A stretch of DNA of 64,000 bases. Origin: Myxococcaceae bacterium. GTDB lineage: Bacteria; Myxococcota; Myxococcia; Myxococcales; Myxococcaceae. Every line of letters starts with the position of its first letter. Positions within the stretch are counted from its first letter, which is position 1. The position numbers and the translations under genes are program-made. Positions 7,781-15,706 of this stretch are shown here, piece after piece. Where the stretch lies: positions 51,622 through 115,621 of the forward strand of contig JAEUJQ010000041.1 in the NCBI GenBank assembly GCA_016793095.1, read 5' to 3'. The notes below the pieces were generated by a model. It saw only the letters and a program-made list of their open reading frames with translations. It did not search any database and had not been told where the DNA came from.

Positions 7781-8410
7781 TCACTGCTGACGCACGAGCA
7801 CCGCGCCGGTCGACGGCTGGTGGTACGCGTCGACGTACTCGATGCCGAGGCTCAGGCCCGCGACCGTGAGCCAGTCCGGCCCATCGGGGAACAGCCGGTG
7901 CAGCGTCACCTTCTCGGTCTTGCCGTCACGCGTGACCTCGAGCTGCATCAGCGCGTCGTTGACCGAGCGGCCCGTCTTGTCCGTCGCGTGCGCGTACAGC
8001 ACCGACTTCAGCGTCGCCCGCACGCCCTTCGCGAGCTCGACGGGCTGGTCCTGCACCAGCTCCACGCGGCGCGGCTCGGGCATGGGCGGCTCCTTCGGCG
8101 GCGGCGCGGGGAGCACCTCGTGTCCCCAGAAGCGGGCGACCTGGCAGGCCGGCGTCACGTCGGCGAAGCGCGCACCCTCGGGCATGAAGCGCGGCCGGCC
8201 CTGCTCGTCGCGCGAGTGGATGAGCGAGACCTTCACCACCCGCAGGCCGCTCGCGTCGGGCGCCCGCACCTCGAGGTCGCAGCCGTCCTTCACGGTGGCG
8301 CAGTACGCCTTCGACGCCTCCCGGGCCGCCGCTTCGGTGCGCTCAACGCTGCAGGAACCAGCGCCCGCGTCAGGCACCGCAAGGATGAGCAGCGACAGGA
8401 GCGCGTTCAT
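7781..8410 (-). CDS. Exported protein of unknown function in the permease operon
   Basis: The 209-residue product begins MNALLSLLILAVPDAGAGSC, a short signal peptide. The mature part has several cysteines (SCSVE, YCATVKDGCDLEV, PACQVA), a Pro-rich stretch (PAPPPKEPPMPEP, about 108-120) and a C-terminal beta-rich half ending GAVLVRQQ. I do not recognise the family. Its start overlaps the stop of the upstream NCS1 permease gene by ATGA (8407-8410), so the two are translationally coupled. Secretion and coupling to the transporter suggest a periplasmic accessory role, but no sequence feature proves that. Confidence 0.7.
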   Translation of the reverse strand: MNALLSLLILAVPDAGAGSCSVERTEAAAREASKAYCATVKDGCDLEVRAPDASGLRVVKVSLIHSRDEQGRPRFMPEGARFADVTPACQVARFWGHEVLPAPPPKEPPMPEPRRVELVQDQPVELAKGVRATLKSVLYAHATDKTGRSVNDALMQLEVTRDGKTEKVTLHRLFPDGPDWLTVAGLSLGIEYVDAYHQPSTGAVLVRQQ

Positions 8411-9969
8411 GCCGCCGGCTTCGCGGCCGCCTTCTTCGGCATTGCCCGCATCAGCCCGACGTACAGCGCCGCCGAGAGCCCGAAGCCGATGAACCACGCG
8501 TAGACGTACAGCTCGTCGAAGAGGTTCTTCTCTCCGGTGACGAGGCCCGCGCTCTTGAGGAAGCCGGGCACGTTCGGCAGCACGCCCACCACCAGCGCGA
8601 TGAGGGCCGCCACGTTGAAGCCTGCGTACTCGCCGTGCGGCCGGTACAGCTCGGCCACGTCGAGCTGCTTCTTTCGCAGGTACCAGTAGTCGGCCACCAT
8701 GATGCCGGCGATGGGCCCGAGCAGCGCCGAGTACCCGATGAGCCAGTTGAAGATGTACGTGTCGGCCGTCGCGAGGAACTTCCACGGCATCATCACGATG
8801 CCCAGCACGCCGGTGATGACGCCGCCCAGCTTGAAGCTGATGTGACGCGGCGCCAGGTTCGCGAAGTCGTTCGCCGGGCTGACGACGTTCGCCGCGATGT
8901 TCACCGAGATGGTGGCGATGCCGACGCCGAGCAGCGACACCACCGCGACCAGCAGGCGCACGCCGCCCGAGTCGATGAGCGGCGCGTCGAGGCCCGCCGG
9001 CGGGTTGGGCGACGTCAGCTGCGCGAGGATGAAGACCGGGTCCCACAGCTTCGAGACGTCGACGCCCTTCAAGATGGCCTGCGCCGCGCTCGTGATGACG
9101 ACGCCCATCGCCGAGAAGGCGATCATCGTCGTGGGCAGGCCGAGCGTCTGGCCCAGCATCTGCTCGCGCTGGCCTTTCCCGAAGCGCGTGAAGTCGGGAA
9201 TGTTGAGCGACAGCGTGGCCCAGAAGCCCACCATGCCGGTGAGCGACGGCACGAAGACCTTCCAGAACTCTCCGACGGTGGCGAACTTCGACGGCTGCTC
9301 GAGCATCGGCCCCACGCCGCCGGCCTTCGCGACGGCCCACGCGAGCAGCACCGCCGCCATCACGAGCACGAGCGGCGCCGCCCAGTTCTCGAACACGCGC
9401 ACCGCGTTCATGCCGCGCAGGATGATGACGATGTTGAGCGCCCAGAAGACGAAGAAGGTGATGGCCGAGGGCAGCGAGAGGCCGAGGAAGGTGGCTCCGC
9501 CGCCGAGCTGCGCGTAGCCGGGCCACAGCGCCTCGACGAACGTCTTCACCGCCTCGCCGCCGATGAACGTCTGAATGCCGAACCAGCCGCACGCGACGAT
9601 GGCCCGCAGCACCGCGGGAATGTTCGCGCCCTTCGTGCCGAAGCTCGACCGCGCCAGCACCGGAAACGGAATGCCGTACTGCGTGCCCGGGTGCGCGTTG
9701 AGGAGGATGGGCACCAGCACGATGACGTTGCCCAGGCCGATGGTGATGAGCGCCTGCCACCAGTTCATGCCCACCGCCACGAGGCCGCCGGCCATCATGT
9801 ACGTGGGAATGCAGTGGGCCATCGAGATCCACAGCGCCGCGAAGTTGTACGTCGTCCAGTTGCGGCGCGCCTTCGGCACCGGCGCGAGGTCGGCGTTGAA
9901 CAGCGGGCTGTCGGCGATGTCTGGCGGCAGCTCTGCCAGCGCTTCCTTCGCGAGGGCCGGGTCGTGCAT
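8407..9969 (-). CDS. NCS1-family nucleobase permease
   Basis: This 520-residue protein has about twelve hydrophobic segments. It carries the conserved start of the nucleobase:cation symporter-1 family: SPLFNADLAPVP, RNWTTYNFAALWISMAH and NWWQALITIGLGN. Further on are HPGTQYGIPFPVLARSSFG and RAIVACGWFGIQTFIGG, the helix 1-3 region that forms the substrate and sodium sites. Family members import uracil, cytosine, allantoin, hydantoin or purines. The catabolic genes around it make uracil/thymine or dihydropyrimidines the likely substrate. ATG 9969 puts MHDPALAKEAL ahead of the conserved block. The gene lies 5 bp after the aminotransferase stop on the same strand, so one operon is likely. Confidence 0.9.
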   Translation of the reverse strand: MHDPALAKEALAELPPDIADSPLFNADLAPVPKARRNWTTYNFAALWISMAHCIPTYMMAGGLVAVGMNWWQALITIGLGNVIVLVPILLNAHPGTQYGIPFPVLARSSFGTKGANIPAVLRAIVACGWFGIQTFIGGEAVKTFVEALWPGYAQLGGGATFLGLSLPSAITFFVFWALNIVIILRGMNAVRVFENWAAPLVLVMAAVLLAWAVAKAGGVGPMLEQPSKFATVGEFWKVFVPSLTGMVGFWATLSLNIPDFTRFGKGQREQMLGQTLGLPTTMIAFSAMGVVITSAAQAILKGVDVSKLWDPVFILAQLTSPNPPAGLDAPLIDSGGVRLLVAVVSLLGVGIATISVNIAANVVSPANDFANLAPRHISFKLGGVITGVLGIVMMPWKFLATADTYIFNWLIGYSALLGPIAGIMVADYWYLRKKQLDVAELYRPHGEYAGFNVAALIALVVGVLPNVPGFLKSAGLVTGEKNLFDELYVYAWFIGFGLSAALYVGLMRAMPKKAAAKPAA

Positions 9970-9974
9970 GTCGC

Positions 9975-11339
9975 TCAGCCTTCGAAGGCGGCGTCGGTGA
10001 GCTCGAGACCGCGGTCGATGATGGCGAAGCCCTCTTTGAGCTGCGCCTCGGTGATGGTGAGCGGCGGGTTGCAGGTGAAGTTGTTCCACCGCGTGAAGGT
10101 GAACAGGCCGTTCTCGCGGAAGAAGGTGGCCAGCTTTGCCATCGCCGGGTGCGAGCCGTTGTACGGGGCGAGCGGCTCGTTCTTCGAGTTCTTGCGCAGG
10201 TCGATCATGCCGAAGAGGCCGATGTTGCGGCCCTCGAGAATCGACACGTGCTTCTTCTGCAGGCGGTCCATCTCGCTGCGCATGACGGCGCCGAGCTTCG
10301 CGGCGTTCTCGGGCAGCTTCTCGTCGATGGTGACGCGCAGCACCGCCTCGGCGGTGGCGAGCCCGACGGGGTGGGAGTTGTAGGTGAGGCCGCCCCAGTA
10401 CACGTTCTTCTGGAAGTGCTCGTGAATGGCCTTCTTCATGCCGACGGCGCCGAGGGGGAAGTACGAGCTGGTGAGGCCCTTCGCCATCGTGACCAGGTCA
10501 GGCACCACGTCGAAGTGCTCGTACGCCATCATCTTGCCGGTGCGGCCCATGCCGGCCATCACCTCGTCGCAGATGAGGAGGATGCCGTACTTGTCGAGCA
10601 ACGCGCGCAGGCCCTTGAACCAGCCCTTCGGCGGCACGAGCACGCCGTTGGTGCCGGTGACGGTCTCGACGATCATCGCAGCGATGGTGTTGGGGCCCTC
10701 GTACTTGATGGTCTCCTCCAGGTACGTGAGGTTGTTGTGGCAGCGCTCCTCGTCGGTCTTGCCGAAGGAGAAGTCGTAGGGCGTCGGGTCCATCACGTGG
10801 ATGACGCCGGGCGAGGCGGGCTCCGAGGCCCAGCGGCGCGGGTCACCGGTGAGCGACATCGTGAGCTGCGTGCCGCCGTGGTAGCTGCGGTAGCGCGCGA
10901 GCACCTTGTGCCGGCCGGTGAAGAGGCGCGCCATCTTGATGGCGTTCTCGTTCGCCTCGGCGCCGCCGAGCGTGAAGAAGAAGGCCGACATGCCGGGGAC
11001 GATCTCCGACAGCAGCTTTCCGACGCGCGCGCGCACCTGGGTAGCGGTCTGCGGGTAGACGAAGATGAGCTCGTCGAGCTGGCGCTTCATCGCCGCGATG
11101 ACGCGCGGGTGGGCGTGGCCGACGAGCACGCTCATGAGCTGCGCGTTGAAGTCGAGGATCTTCTGGCCCTCGGGCGTGTACAGGTAGACGCCCTCGGCGC
11201 GCGCGATGGGGAGCGGGTTGACCGTGTTGCCGGCGGCCCAGGTGTAGAGCGTGTGCTCCTTGCAGAGGTCCACCATCTGCTGGGTGGGCATCGGCTCTTT
11301 CGCGAACTCGTGGGGGTACCCGAGGAACTGGCTCGTCAT
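9975..11339 (-). CDS. Class III aminotransferase (beta-alanine/taurine:pyruvate type)
   Basis: The 454-residue PLP enzyme shows the class III hallmarks: TLGGAEANENAIKMAR (about 123-138) for cofactor phosphate, D258 in ICDEV that pairs with the pyridine nitrogen, and the Schiff-base lysine K287 in TMAKGLTSSYFPLGAV. Length is normal. In this setting it should transaminate beta-alanine (from uracil) and beta-aminoisobutyrate (from thymine) to malonate semialdehyde and methylmalonate semialdehyde, with pyruvate or 2-oxoglutarate as acceptor. Taurine:pyruvate aminotransferases are close relatives, so substrate assignment rests on context. The permease gene follows 5 bp downstream. The mmsA gene is upstream on the same strand, separated by 175 bp holding a strong hairpin. 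Confidence 0.85.
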   Translation of the reverse strand: MTSQFLGYPHEFAKEPMPTQQMVDLCKEHTLYTWAAGNTVNPLPIARAEGVYLYTPEGQKILDFNAQLMSVLVGHAHPRVIAAMKRQLDELIFVYPQTATQVRARVGKLLSEIVPGMSAFFFTLGGAEANENAIKMARLFTGRHKVLARYRSYHGGTQLTMSLTGDPRRWASEPASPGVIHVMDPTPYDFSFGKTDEERCHNNLTYLEETIKYEGPNTIAAMIVETVTGTNGVLVPPKGWFKGLRALLDKYGILLICDEVMAGMGRTGKMMAYEHFDVVPDLVTMAKGLTSSYFPLGAVGMKKAIHEHFQKNVYWGGLTYNSHPVGLATAEAVLRVTIDEKLPENAAKLGAVMRSEMDRLQKKHVSILEGRNIGLFGMIDLRKNSKNEPLAPYNGSHPAMAKLATFFRENGLFTFTRWNNFTCNPPLTITEAQLKEGFAIIDRGLELTDAAFEG

Positions 11340-11372
11340 GTGCGCTCCGTGAGGACTGCCTTGGAAGTGAAA

Positions 11373-11407
11373 GCCCCCGGAACCTCATTCGACGAGGCGC
11401 CGGGGGC
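11373..11407 (-). terminator. Nested hairpin between mmsA and aminotransferase
   Basis: Arms GCCCCCGG (11373-11380) and CCGGGGGC (11400-11407) pair perfectly. An inner CCTC/GAGG pair lies inside the loop. On the minus strand a short T-rich stretch (TTTC) follows. This fits a terminator or attenuator for mmsA transcripts. No long U-run is present. Confidence 0.55.
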
Positions 11408-11420
11408 AAGAAGAAGGTGG

Positions 11421-11515
11421 ACCGGCGCTGGCGAGCGCGCCCGGCAACCGGCGCTGGCGAGCGCCTCGCGGGCGGGTGTTTGCCCGTCGAGGCAGGGCGA
11501 GCGCGCCCAGCAACT
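11421..11515. repeat. Short direct repeats in the mmsA-aminotransferase spacer
   Basis: An 18-bp unit, accggcgctggcgagcgc, occurs at 11421-11438 and again at 11447-11464. A related piece, ggcgagcgcgcccagcaact, lies at 11496-11515, reaching the mmsA stop. Function is unknown. It may be slippage-prone GC-rich spacer. Confidence 0.6.
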
Positions 11516-13020
11516 CAGCTCATCCAGCTCGCGTCGGACGCAGCGGCCCACTTCTCGGTGACCTTCTTCGGACGGCTCCAGAAGCGGAAGCCGTCGAAGC
11601 CGGTGATGTCGCCGTGGCCGAACTTGGAGGAGTTGAAGCCGCCGAAGCTGAACGGCTCACGCGGCACCGGGACGCCGACGTTGATGCCCACCATGCCGGC
11701 CTCGAGGCGATCGGCGCAGGTGCGCGCGACCATGCCCGAGGTGGTGAAGATGGCGGCGCCGTTGGCGTAGAGGCTCTTGTGCTGCAGGTTGATGGCCTCA
11801 TCGAGCGTCTTCACGTGCACGATGGAGAGCACCGGCCCGAAGATCTCCTCGCAGCCGGCCGGCATGTCGATGGTGACGTTGTCGAGCACGGTCGGGCCGA
11901 TCCAGTGGCCGTTGGCGCCGTCGACCTTCTGCTTGCGGCCGTCCACCAGCACCTTCGCGCCGGCCTTCTCGGCGTCGTCGATGTACTTGAGGATGCGCTC
12001 GCGTGACGCGGCCGAGATGATGCTGCCCATGTCTTCGCCGAGGCGGATCTTGCGGACGTTGTCGGCGATGCCGTCGATGATCTTCTGCACGTCACCGACC
12101 GCGACCATGAGCGAGCTGGCCATGCAGCGCTGGCCGGCGCAGCCGTAGCTCGAGGCGACGACGTTGGAGCTGGTGAGCTGCAGGTCGGCGTCGGGCACCA
12201 CCACGACGTGGTTCTTCGCCGAGCCGAGGCAGAGCATGCGCTTGCCGACCGCGGCGCCGCGCGCGTAGAGGATCTTCGCGACCTTCGTGGAGCCGACGAA
12301 GCCGACGGCCTTGATGTCCGGGTGATCGACGATGGCCTCGACGCACTCACGCTGGCCGTTGACGACGTTGAAGAGCCCGTCGGGCAGGCCGGCCTCCTGG
12401 AGCAGCGCGGCGAGCTTCATCGCGCCGTAGGGGACGATCTCCGACGGCTTCAGGATGAACGCGTTCCCCGCCATGAGGGCGTTGGGCATCATCCAGAGGG
12501 GGACCATCACGGGGAAGTTGAAGGGCACGATGCCGGCGACGACGCCGAGGGGCTCGTGGGTGACGCGGCAGTTCACGCCGCGCGAGACGTCGAGCTGCCC
12601 GCCGTCGGCCATCATGTGGAGCGAGGCGGCGAACTCGACGCACTCGATGCCCTTCTCGACGTCGCCCTTCCCTTCCGCGTACGTCTTGCCGTTCTCGTGG
12701 CTGACGAGCCAGCAGAGCTCGTCGAGGTCGCGCTCCATGAGCTGCTTGAGGCGGTAGAGCACCTGGGCGCGCTCGCGCATCGGCGTGTTGCGCCACGCGG
12801 GGAACGCCTTCTTGCCGGCCTCGACGGCGGCCTCGACGTCCTTCGCGGTCGAGATGGTCATCTTGCCCATCGCCTTGCCGTGGCGCGGGTTCTCGATGTC
12901 GAGCCAGTTGCCAGAGGAGCCGTCACGCCAGGCGCCGCCGATCCAGTTCTTCACGGGGACGTACTCGGTGAAGGCGTAGGACTTCGCGGGGAAGGGCTGC
13001 GGCATCGAGGGCTTCTGCAT
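11515..13020 (-). CDS. mmsA: Methylmalonate-semialdehyde dehydrogenase (CoA-acylating)
   Basis: The 501-residue product belongs to the aldehyde dehydrogenase superfamily and matches the MmsA branch. The catalytic cysteine is C299 in GCAGQRCMAS. Cofactor-binding features include VPFNFPVMVPLWMMPNAL and FILKPSE, with VGFVGST further on. The C-terminus has EPFSFGGFNSSKFGHGD. MmsA-type enzymes oxidise malonate or methylmalonate semialdehyde with NAD and CoA to acetyl-CoA or propionyl-CoA, releasing CO2. That is the last step of reductive pyrimidine breakdown and also serves valine and inositol catabolism. ATG 13020 has GGAG 8 bases upstream; a second Met (residue 6) is possible. It is monocistronic by appearance, with hairpins on both sides. 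Confidence 0.92.
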   Translation of the reverse strand: MQKPSMPQPFPAKSYAFTEYVPVKNWIGGAWRDGSSGNWLDIENPRHGKAMGKMTISTAKDVEAAVEAGKKAFPAWRNTPMRERAQVLYRLKQLMERDLDELCWLVSHENGKTYAEGKGDVEKGIECVEFAASLHMMADGGQLDVSRGVNCRVTHEPLGVVAGIVPFNFPVMVPLWMMPNALMAGNAFILKPSEIVPYGAMKLAALLQEAGLPDGLFNVVNGQRECVEAIVDHPDIKAVGFVGSTKVAKILYARGAAVGKRMLCLGSAKNHVVVVPDADLQLTSSNVVASSYGCAGQRCMASSLMVAVGDVQKIIDGIADNVRKIRLGEDMGSIISAASRERILKYIDDAEKAGAKVLVDGRKQKVDGANGHWIGPTVLDNVTIDMPAGCEEIFGPVLSIVHVKTLDEAINLQHKSLYANGAAIFTTSGMVARTCADRLEAGMVGINVGVPVPREPFSFGGFNSSKFGHGDITGFDGFRFWSRPKKVTEKWAAASDASWMS

Positions 13021-13064
13021 GAGGGGCTCCAGGAGGGAGATGAGTGCGGGCCTTGTATTACGGG

Positions 13065-13090
13065 GGCCGGGGCGAATCGAGTCCCCGGCC
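13065..13090 (-). terminator. Strong GC hairpin after dodecin gene
   Basis: GGCCGGGG (13065-13072) pairs perfectly with CCCCGGCC (13083-13090) across a 10-base loop. It lies 19 bp past the dodecin stop and 45 bp before the mmsA start, so it may end dodecin transcription on the minus strand. No T-run follows. Confidence 0.5.
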
Positions 13091-13109
13091 AGCCCGGAGG
13101 AGGCAGCGG

Positions 13110-13328
13110 CTACTTCTCCTTGCTCTCGTACTTGAACGACACGCTGATCTTCGCGCGGAACACCGCGGGCTTGCCGTCTTCGATCTGCATGTCGAGCTTG
13201 GTGACCTCGGCGATGCGCAGGTCGCGAATGGACTTCGACGCGCGCTTCACCGCGGCCTCGGCGGCCTTCTCCCACGACGTGGTGCTCGTTCCGACCAGCT
13301 CGATGACCTTGTAAACGCTCTCAGCCAT
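13110..13328 (-). CDS. Dodecin family flavin-binding protein
   Basis: The 72-residue product matches dodecin along its whole length: VYKVIELVGTS, SWEKAAEAAVKRASKSIRDL and a C-terminal ISVSFKYE strand. Dodecins form hollow dodecamers that store or buffer flavins (FMN, riboflavin) and in some species CoA. The ATG at 13328 puts the conserved core at residue 5. The longer open frame upstream is not protein-like. It sits upstream of mmsA on the same strand, with a hairpin between. PreA/PreT use FMN/FAD, so a flavin link to the cluster is possible but not shown. Confidence 0.9.
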   Translation of the reverse strand: MAESVYKVIELVGTSTTSWEKAAEAAVKRASKSIRDLRIAEVTKLDMQIEDGKPAVFRAKISVSFKYESKEK

Positions 13329-13450
13329 GTGGTGCTCCTGTTGGGGTGTGCACGAGCCTGTAGCCCAATGGCGCTGGGAAGGGCCGGCGCCGAACGTCAG
13401 CATGACGCACTGCTCTACTCGGAGCGCCGCTGGAGTTCTCGACGCGGCGA

Positions 13451-13474
13451 GAGGTAGTCTTCCGGTACTACCTC
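13451..13474. promoter_or_regulatory. Inverted repeat, likely operator of the RHH/ParE-like module
   Basis: GAGGTAGT (13451-13458) and ACTACCTC (13467-13474) are perfect reverse complements with an 8-bp spacer. They end 5 bp before the antitoxin ATG at 13480. The position and symmetry are those expected for the binding site of a dimeric ribbon-helix-helix antitoxin. Confidence 0.65.
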
Positions 13475-13479
13475 TCACC

Positions 13480-13788
13480 ATGACGACGCCGACCACCATC
13501 AAGTTGCCGGACGCGCTGAAGAAGCGCGTGACGAGAGAGGCGCGCTCCCTCGGTCAATCCAGCCACGCCTTCATCGTCGCCGCCGTCGAGCGCCAGACAG
13601 CCCTCGCGCGCGCGCGGCGGGAGATGTTCGAGGCCGCCGTCCGTGCCGAGAAGGAGTTCGACGACACGGGCCGGCATCTGACGCTGGACGATCTCGACCG
13701 CAGGCTCGAGGCGAAGCTGAAGGGTCGGCGCGTTCGCAAGGCGGAGCTCAAGACGTGGCGCAAGTCATCGTCACCGAGCGCGCGCTGA
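13480..13788 (+). CDS. Ribbon-helix-helix antitoxin
   Basis: The 102-residue product opens TTIKLPDALKKRVTREARSLGQSSHAFIVAAVERQ, the classic ribbon-helix-helix fold. The strand IKLPDAL contacts DNA and two helices follow. A charged C-terminal half (EKEFDDTGRHLTLDDLDRRL) would bind the toxin. ATG 13480 follows the inverted repeat at 13451-13474. The next gene starts inside it (34-bp overlap), so the pair is one transcription unit. It should bind the toxin and autorepress. Confidence 0.8.
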   Translation: MTTPTTIKLPDALKKRVTREARSLGQSSHAFIVAAVERQTALARARREMFEAAVRAEKEFDDTGRHLTLDDLDRRLEAKLKGRRVRKAELKTWRKSSSPSAR

Positions 13789-14051
13789 GCGACCTCGAGC
13801 GCCTCGTCGACTTCCTGATGGAGGCGGGGGCCCCTGAGGCCGCAAGACGAGCGAAGGACCGCATCATGGACGGCCTGCGCGTGCTCGAGCGTCACCCGGA
13901 GATCGGTCGACCCGCGCCGGTTGGGCTGCGGGAGCTCGTCATCTCCTTCGGCCAGTCGGGCTACGTCGCCGTCTACCGGCACCGTCCGAAGGAGGAGCTG
14001 GTGCTGGTGCTCGCCGTCCGTCACCAGCGTGAAGTGCTGTCCAACCCCTGA
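13755..14051 (+). CDS. ParE/RelE-superfamily toxin
   Basis: The 98-residue product reads IVTERALSDLERLVDFL near the start, then ERHPEIGRPAP, LRELVISFGQSGYVAVYR and VLVLAVRHQREV at the end. This is the usual strand order of ParE-type toxins. ParE members inhibit DNA gyrase; RelE members cut mRNA on ribosomes. The pattern with RPAPVGLRELVI resembles ParE/RelE proteins that follow a CopG-like antitoxin, so the exact target is not settled. It starts at GTG 13755 with GGAG 8 bases upstream, inside the antitoxin gene. Confidence 0.8.
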   Translation: MAQVIVTERALSDLERLVDFLMEAGAPEAARRAKDRIMDGLRVLERHPEIGRPAPVGLRELVISFGQSGYVAVYRHRPKEELVLVLAVRHQREVLSNP

Positions 14052-14052
14052 C

Positions 14053-14766
14053 ATGAGCCTTCGCGAGTTCCGGTTTCAGGTCGGTGGGGTGCCGGTGCTG
14101 AAGGTGCACGGCGATCCGCGGCCGCGTCCGGCGGTCATCGTGCTGCACGGGCTGCGGGGCTCGGCGGAGGTGCAGCGCAAGGAGTTGGTGTCCCTCGCCC
14201 AGGCGGGGATCACCGCGGTCGCGCTCGACGCGCCTCATCACGGGCAGCGCCGCGACGGGTGGCTTGAGGCCCTCGACGCGGAGGGCGGCACGCGAGGGCA
14301 CGCGCGGTTTTTGCGGCTGATCCTCGAGGCGGTGCCCGAGGTGTCGCGGGTGATCGACCACCTCATCGCTGAAGGTCACCGGCCGATCGCGGTGATGGGC
14401 ATCTCGATGGGCGCGTACACGGCGCTCGCCGTCGCGCGCGCGGACGTGCGGGTGGCGGCGACGGTCTCCATCCTGGGGACACCCGACTGGAAGCCGGCCC
14501 GGAGCCGCGAGACGGACGAGGTGCGCGAGCTGATGCGGCAGGCGCCCGTGCACGCGCCGCTCGAGCTGACCCGCGCCCCGCTGCTCTTCCTGAACGCGGG
14601 GAAGGACACCTCGGTGCCGCCGCACGCAGCGCGGGAGTTCGCGTCGAAGCACGCAGCGCGTGGCGTGGAGTACGTCGAGTACCCCGAGTCCGAGCACCTC
14701 ATGCGCCCGGAGGACTGGGCCGATCTCTGGCAGCGCGCGCTTGAGTTCCTGGTTCGCTCCTTCTGA
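14053..14766 (+). CDS. Alpha/beta-hydrolase, dienelactone-hydrolase/esterase-like
   Basis: The 237-residue product has the alpha/beta-hydrolase catalytic triad: S118 in GISMG (GxSxG), D185 in NAGKDTSVPP and H215 in ESEHLM. The oxyanion loop HGLRGS follows the strand AVIVLHG. A short lid region with HHGQRRDGW is present. There is no signal peptide, so it acts in the cytoplasm. Substrate is unknown. It starts one base after the toxin stop, so it may be transcribed with the toxin-antitoxin operon, or be read through from it. Confidence 0.85.
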   Translation: MSLREFRFQVGGVPVLKVHGDPRPRPAVIVLHGLRGSAEVQRKELVSLAQAGITAVALDAPHHGQRRDGWLEALDAEGGTRGHARFLRLILEAVPEVSRVIDHLIAEGHRPIAVMGISMGAYTALAVARADVRVAATVSILGTPDWKPARSRETDEVRELMRQAPVHAPLELTRAPLLFLNAGKDTSVPPHAAREFASKHAARGVEYVEYPESEHLMRPEDWADLWQRALEFLVRSF

Positions 14767-14799
14767 CCCAGCCAGTCCGCGGAGCCGGAACTCTTCCCA

Positions 14800-14881
14800 G
14801 GAGGTGTAACCTTGCTGACGGAATCGGTGATCAAAGTGATGTCACCTTGCTGACGCAAACCGTCACCACCGTTACACCTCC
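14800..14881. repeat. 82-bp inverted-repeat element between convergent genes
   Basis: Arms 14800-14820 and 14861-14881 are 21 bp each and match at 18 positions as reverse complements; the outer 11 bp (GGAGGTGTAAC / GTTACACCTCC) match perfectly. The 40-bp loop holds a second direct copy of ACCTTGCTGACG (14844-14855; first copy 14809-14820) and a GGTGA/TCACC pair. It lies between the ends of two converging genes. It may be a terminator, a miniature mobile element or a protein-binding site. Confidence 0.6.
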
Positions 14882-14968
14882 CGGGGAGAGCGCCGCCTCT
14901 CCGCACTGGTGATGAGCTGCTCACCGGCTCTCCCGGTGGATCGACGCTGGAGGCGCGTCAGCCCGCCC

Positions 14969-15694
14969 TCACCGGCGATGCACATCGACCTTCGCGACCG
15001 CGTTGCGGGCCAGGGTCGCCAACTCCGGCCTTGCCTCGAGTCGCAGCAACAGTCGCTGGACGGCCCCCGACAACGAGTAGCGGCTGAGCTTCGCGGTGAG
15101 GAACACCTCCTGGGCGGTTTGCCGCGCCGCCTTCGCCCTGGGAATCGCTGTGAGCAGGCCCCCAGCCAGGCAGCCGCCGCCGAGCGCAGCGGCGATCACG
15201 AAGCGCGTCGAAACTTCGTCGAACGAGAACACCTTGAGGAGCAGAACGGCCAGGCCCGCCCCCAGCAGGAGACCGGGCGCACCGCCGAGCCAGAAGCCCG
15301 ACTTCGTGAAGAACTCGAAGAGCAGGCCCCGCTGGCCGACCCTGTTGATCAGCGACAGCACCTCGTCGTCACTCAGCGACGCGGTTGCTCCGCTCGCCGT
15401 CGCTTCGAGGGGCATCGTCTCCTTGCAGAGGTGTTCCATTCCATCGGCTGGTGACCACGCCGCCACCGTCGCCGGGGGCGCGTCGACACGGTCGATGTCG
15501 CCGCAGACGTCGCACTCCAGCTCATCGACGCTCCGGCGTGAGGTGCCCTCCGCCGTCATGCCGAGCACGTGCTCGTCGGTTCGAATGCGCTGGAGCCGGA
15601 CCTGGAATGGCCGAATCGCCTGGCAGGAATCACAGAACCGCGCGGCGAAGCCGGCGGCCTGCCACGTCGTCACCTTGCTGGTGCCGTAGAGCAT
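14969..15694 (-). CDS. Membrane protein with paired CxxC motifs, unknown function
   Basis: The 241-residue product has a cytoplasmic N-terminal part with two CxxC pairs (CDSC at residues 21-24 and CDVC at 61-64), which may hold one zinc ion. Two adjacent hydrophobic segments follow at about residues 142-160 and 168-190 (LLLGAGLAVLLLKVF, FVIAAALGGGCLAGGLL). The C-terminal part is basic (ARQTAQEVFLTAKLSRY) and ends KVDVHRR. I do not recognise the family. It lies 12 bp downstream of the dihydropyrimidinase gene on the same strand, so it is probably in that operon. Confidence 0.65.
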   Translation of the reverse strand: MLYGTSKVTTWQAAGFAARFCDSCQAIRPFQVRLQRIRTDEHVLGMTAEGTSRRSVDELECDVCGDIDRVDAPPATVAAWSPADGMEHLCKETMPLEATASGATASLSDDEVLSLINRVGQRGLLFEFFTKSGFWLGGAPGLLLGAGLAVLLLKVFSFDEVSTRFVIAAALGGGCLAGGLLTAIPRAKAARQTAQEVFLTAKLSRYSLSGAVQRLLLRLEARPELATLARNAVAKVDVHRR

Positions 15695-15706
15695 CGAAGC
15701 CGCGGC

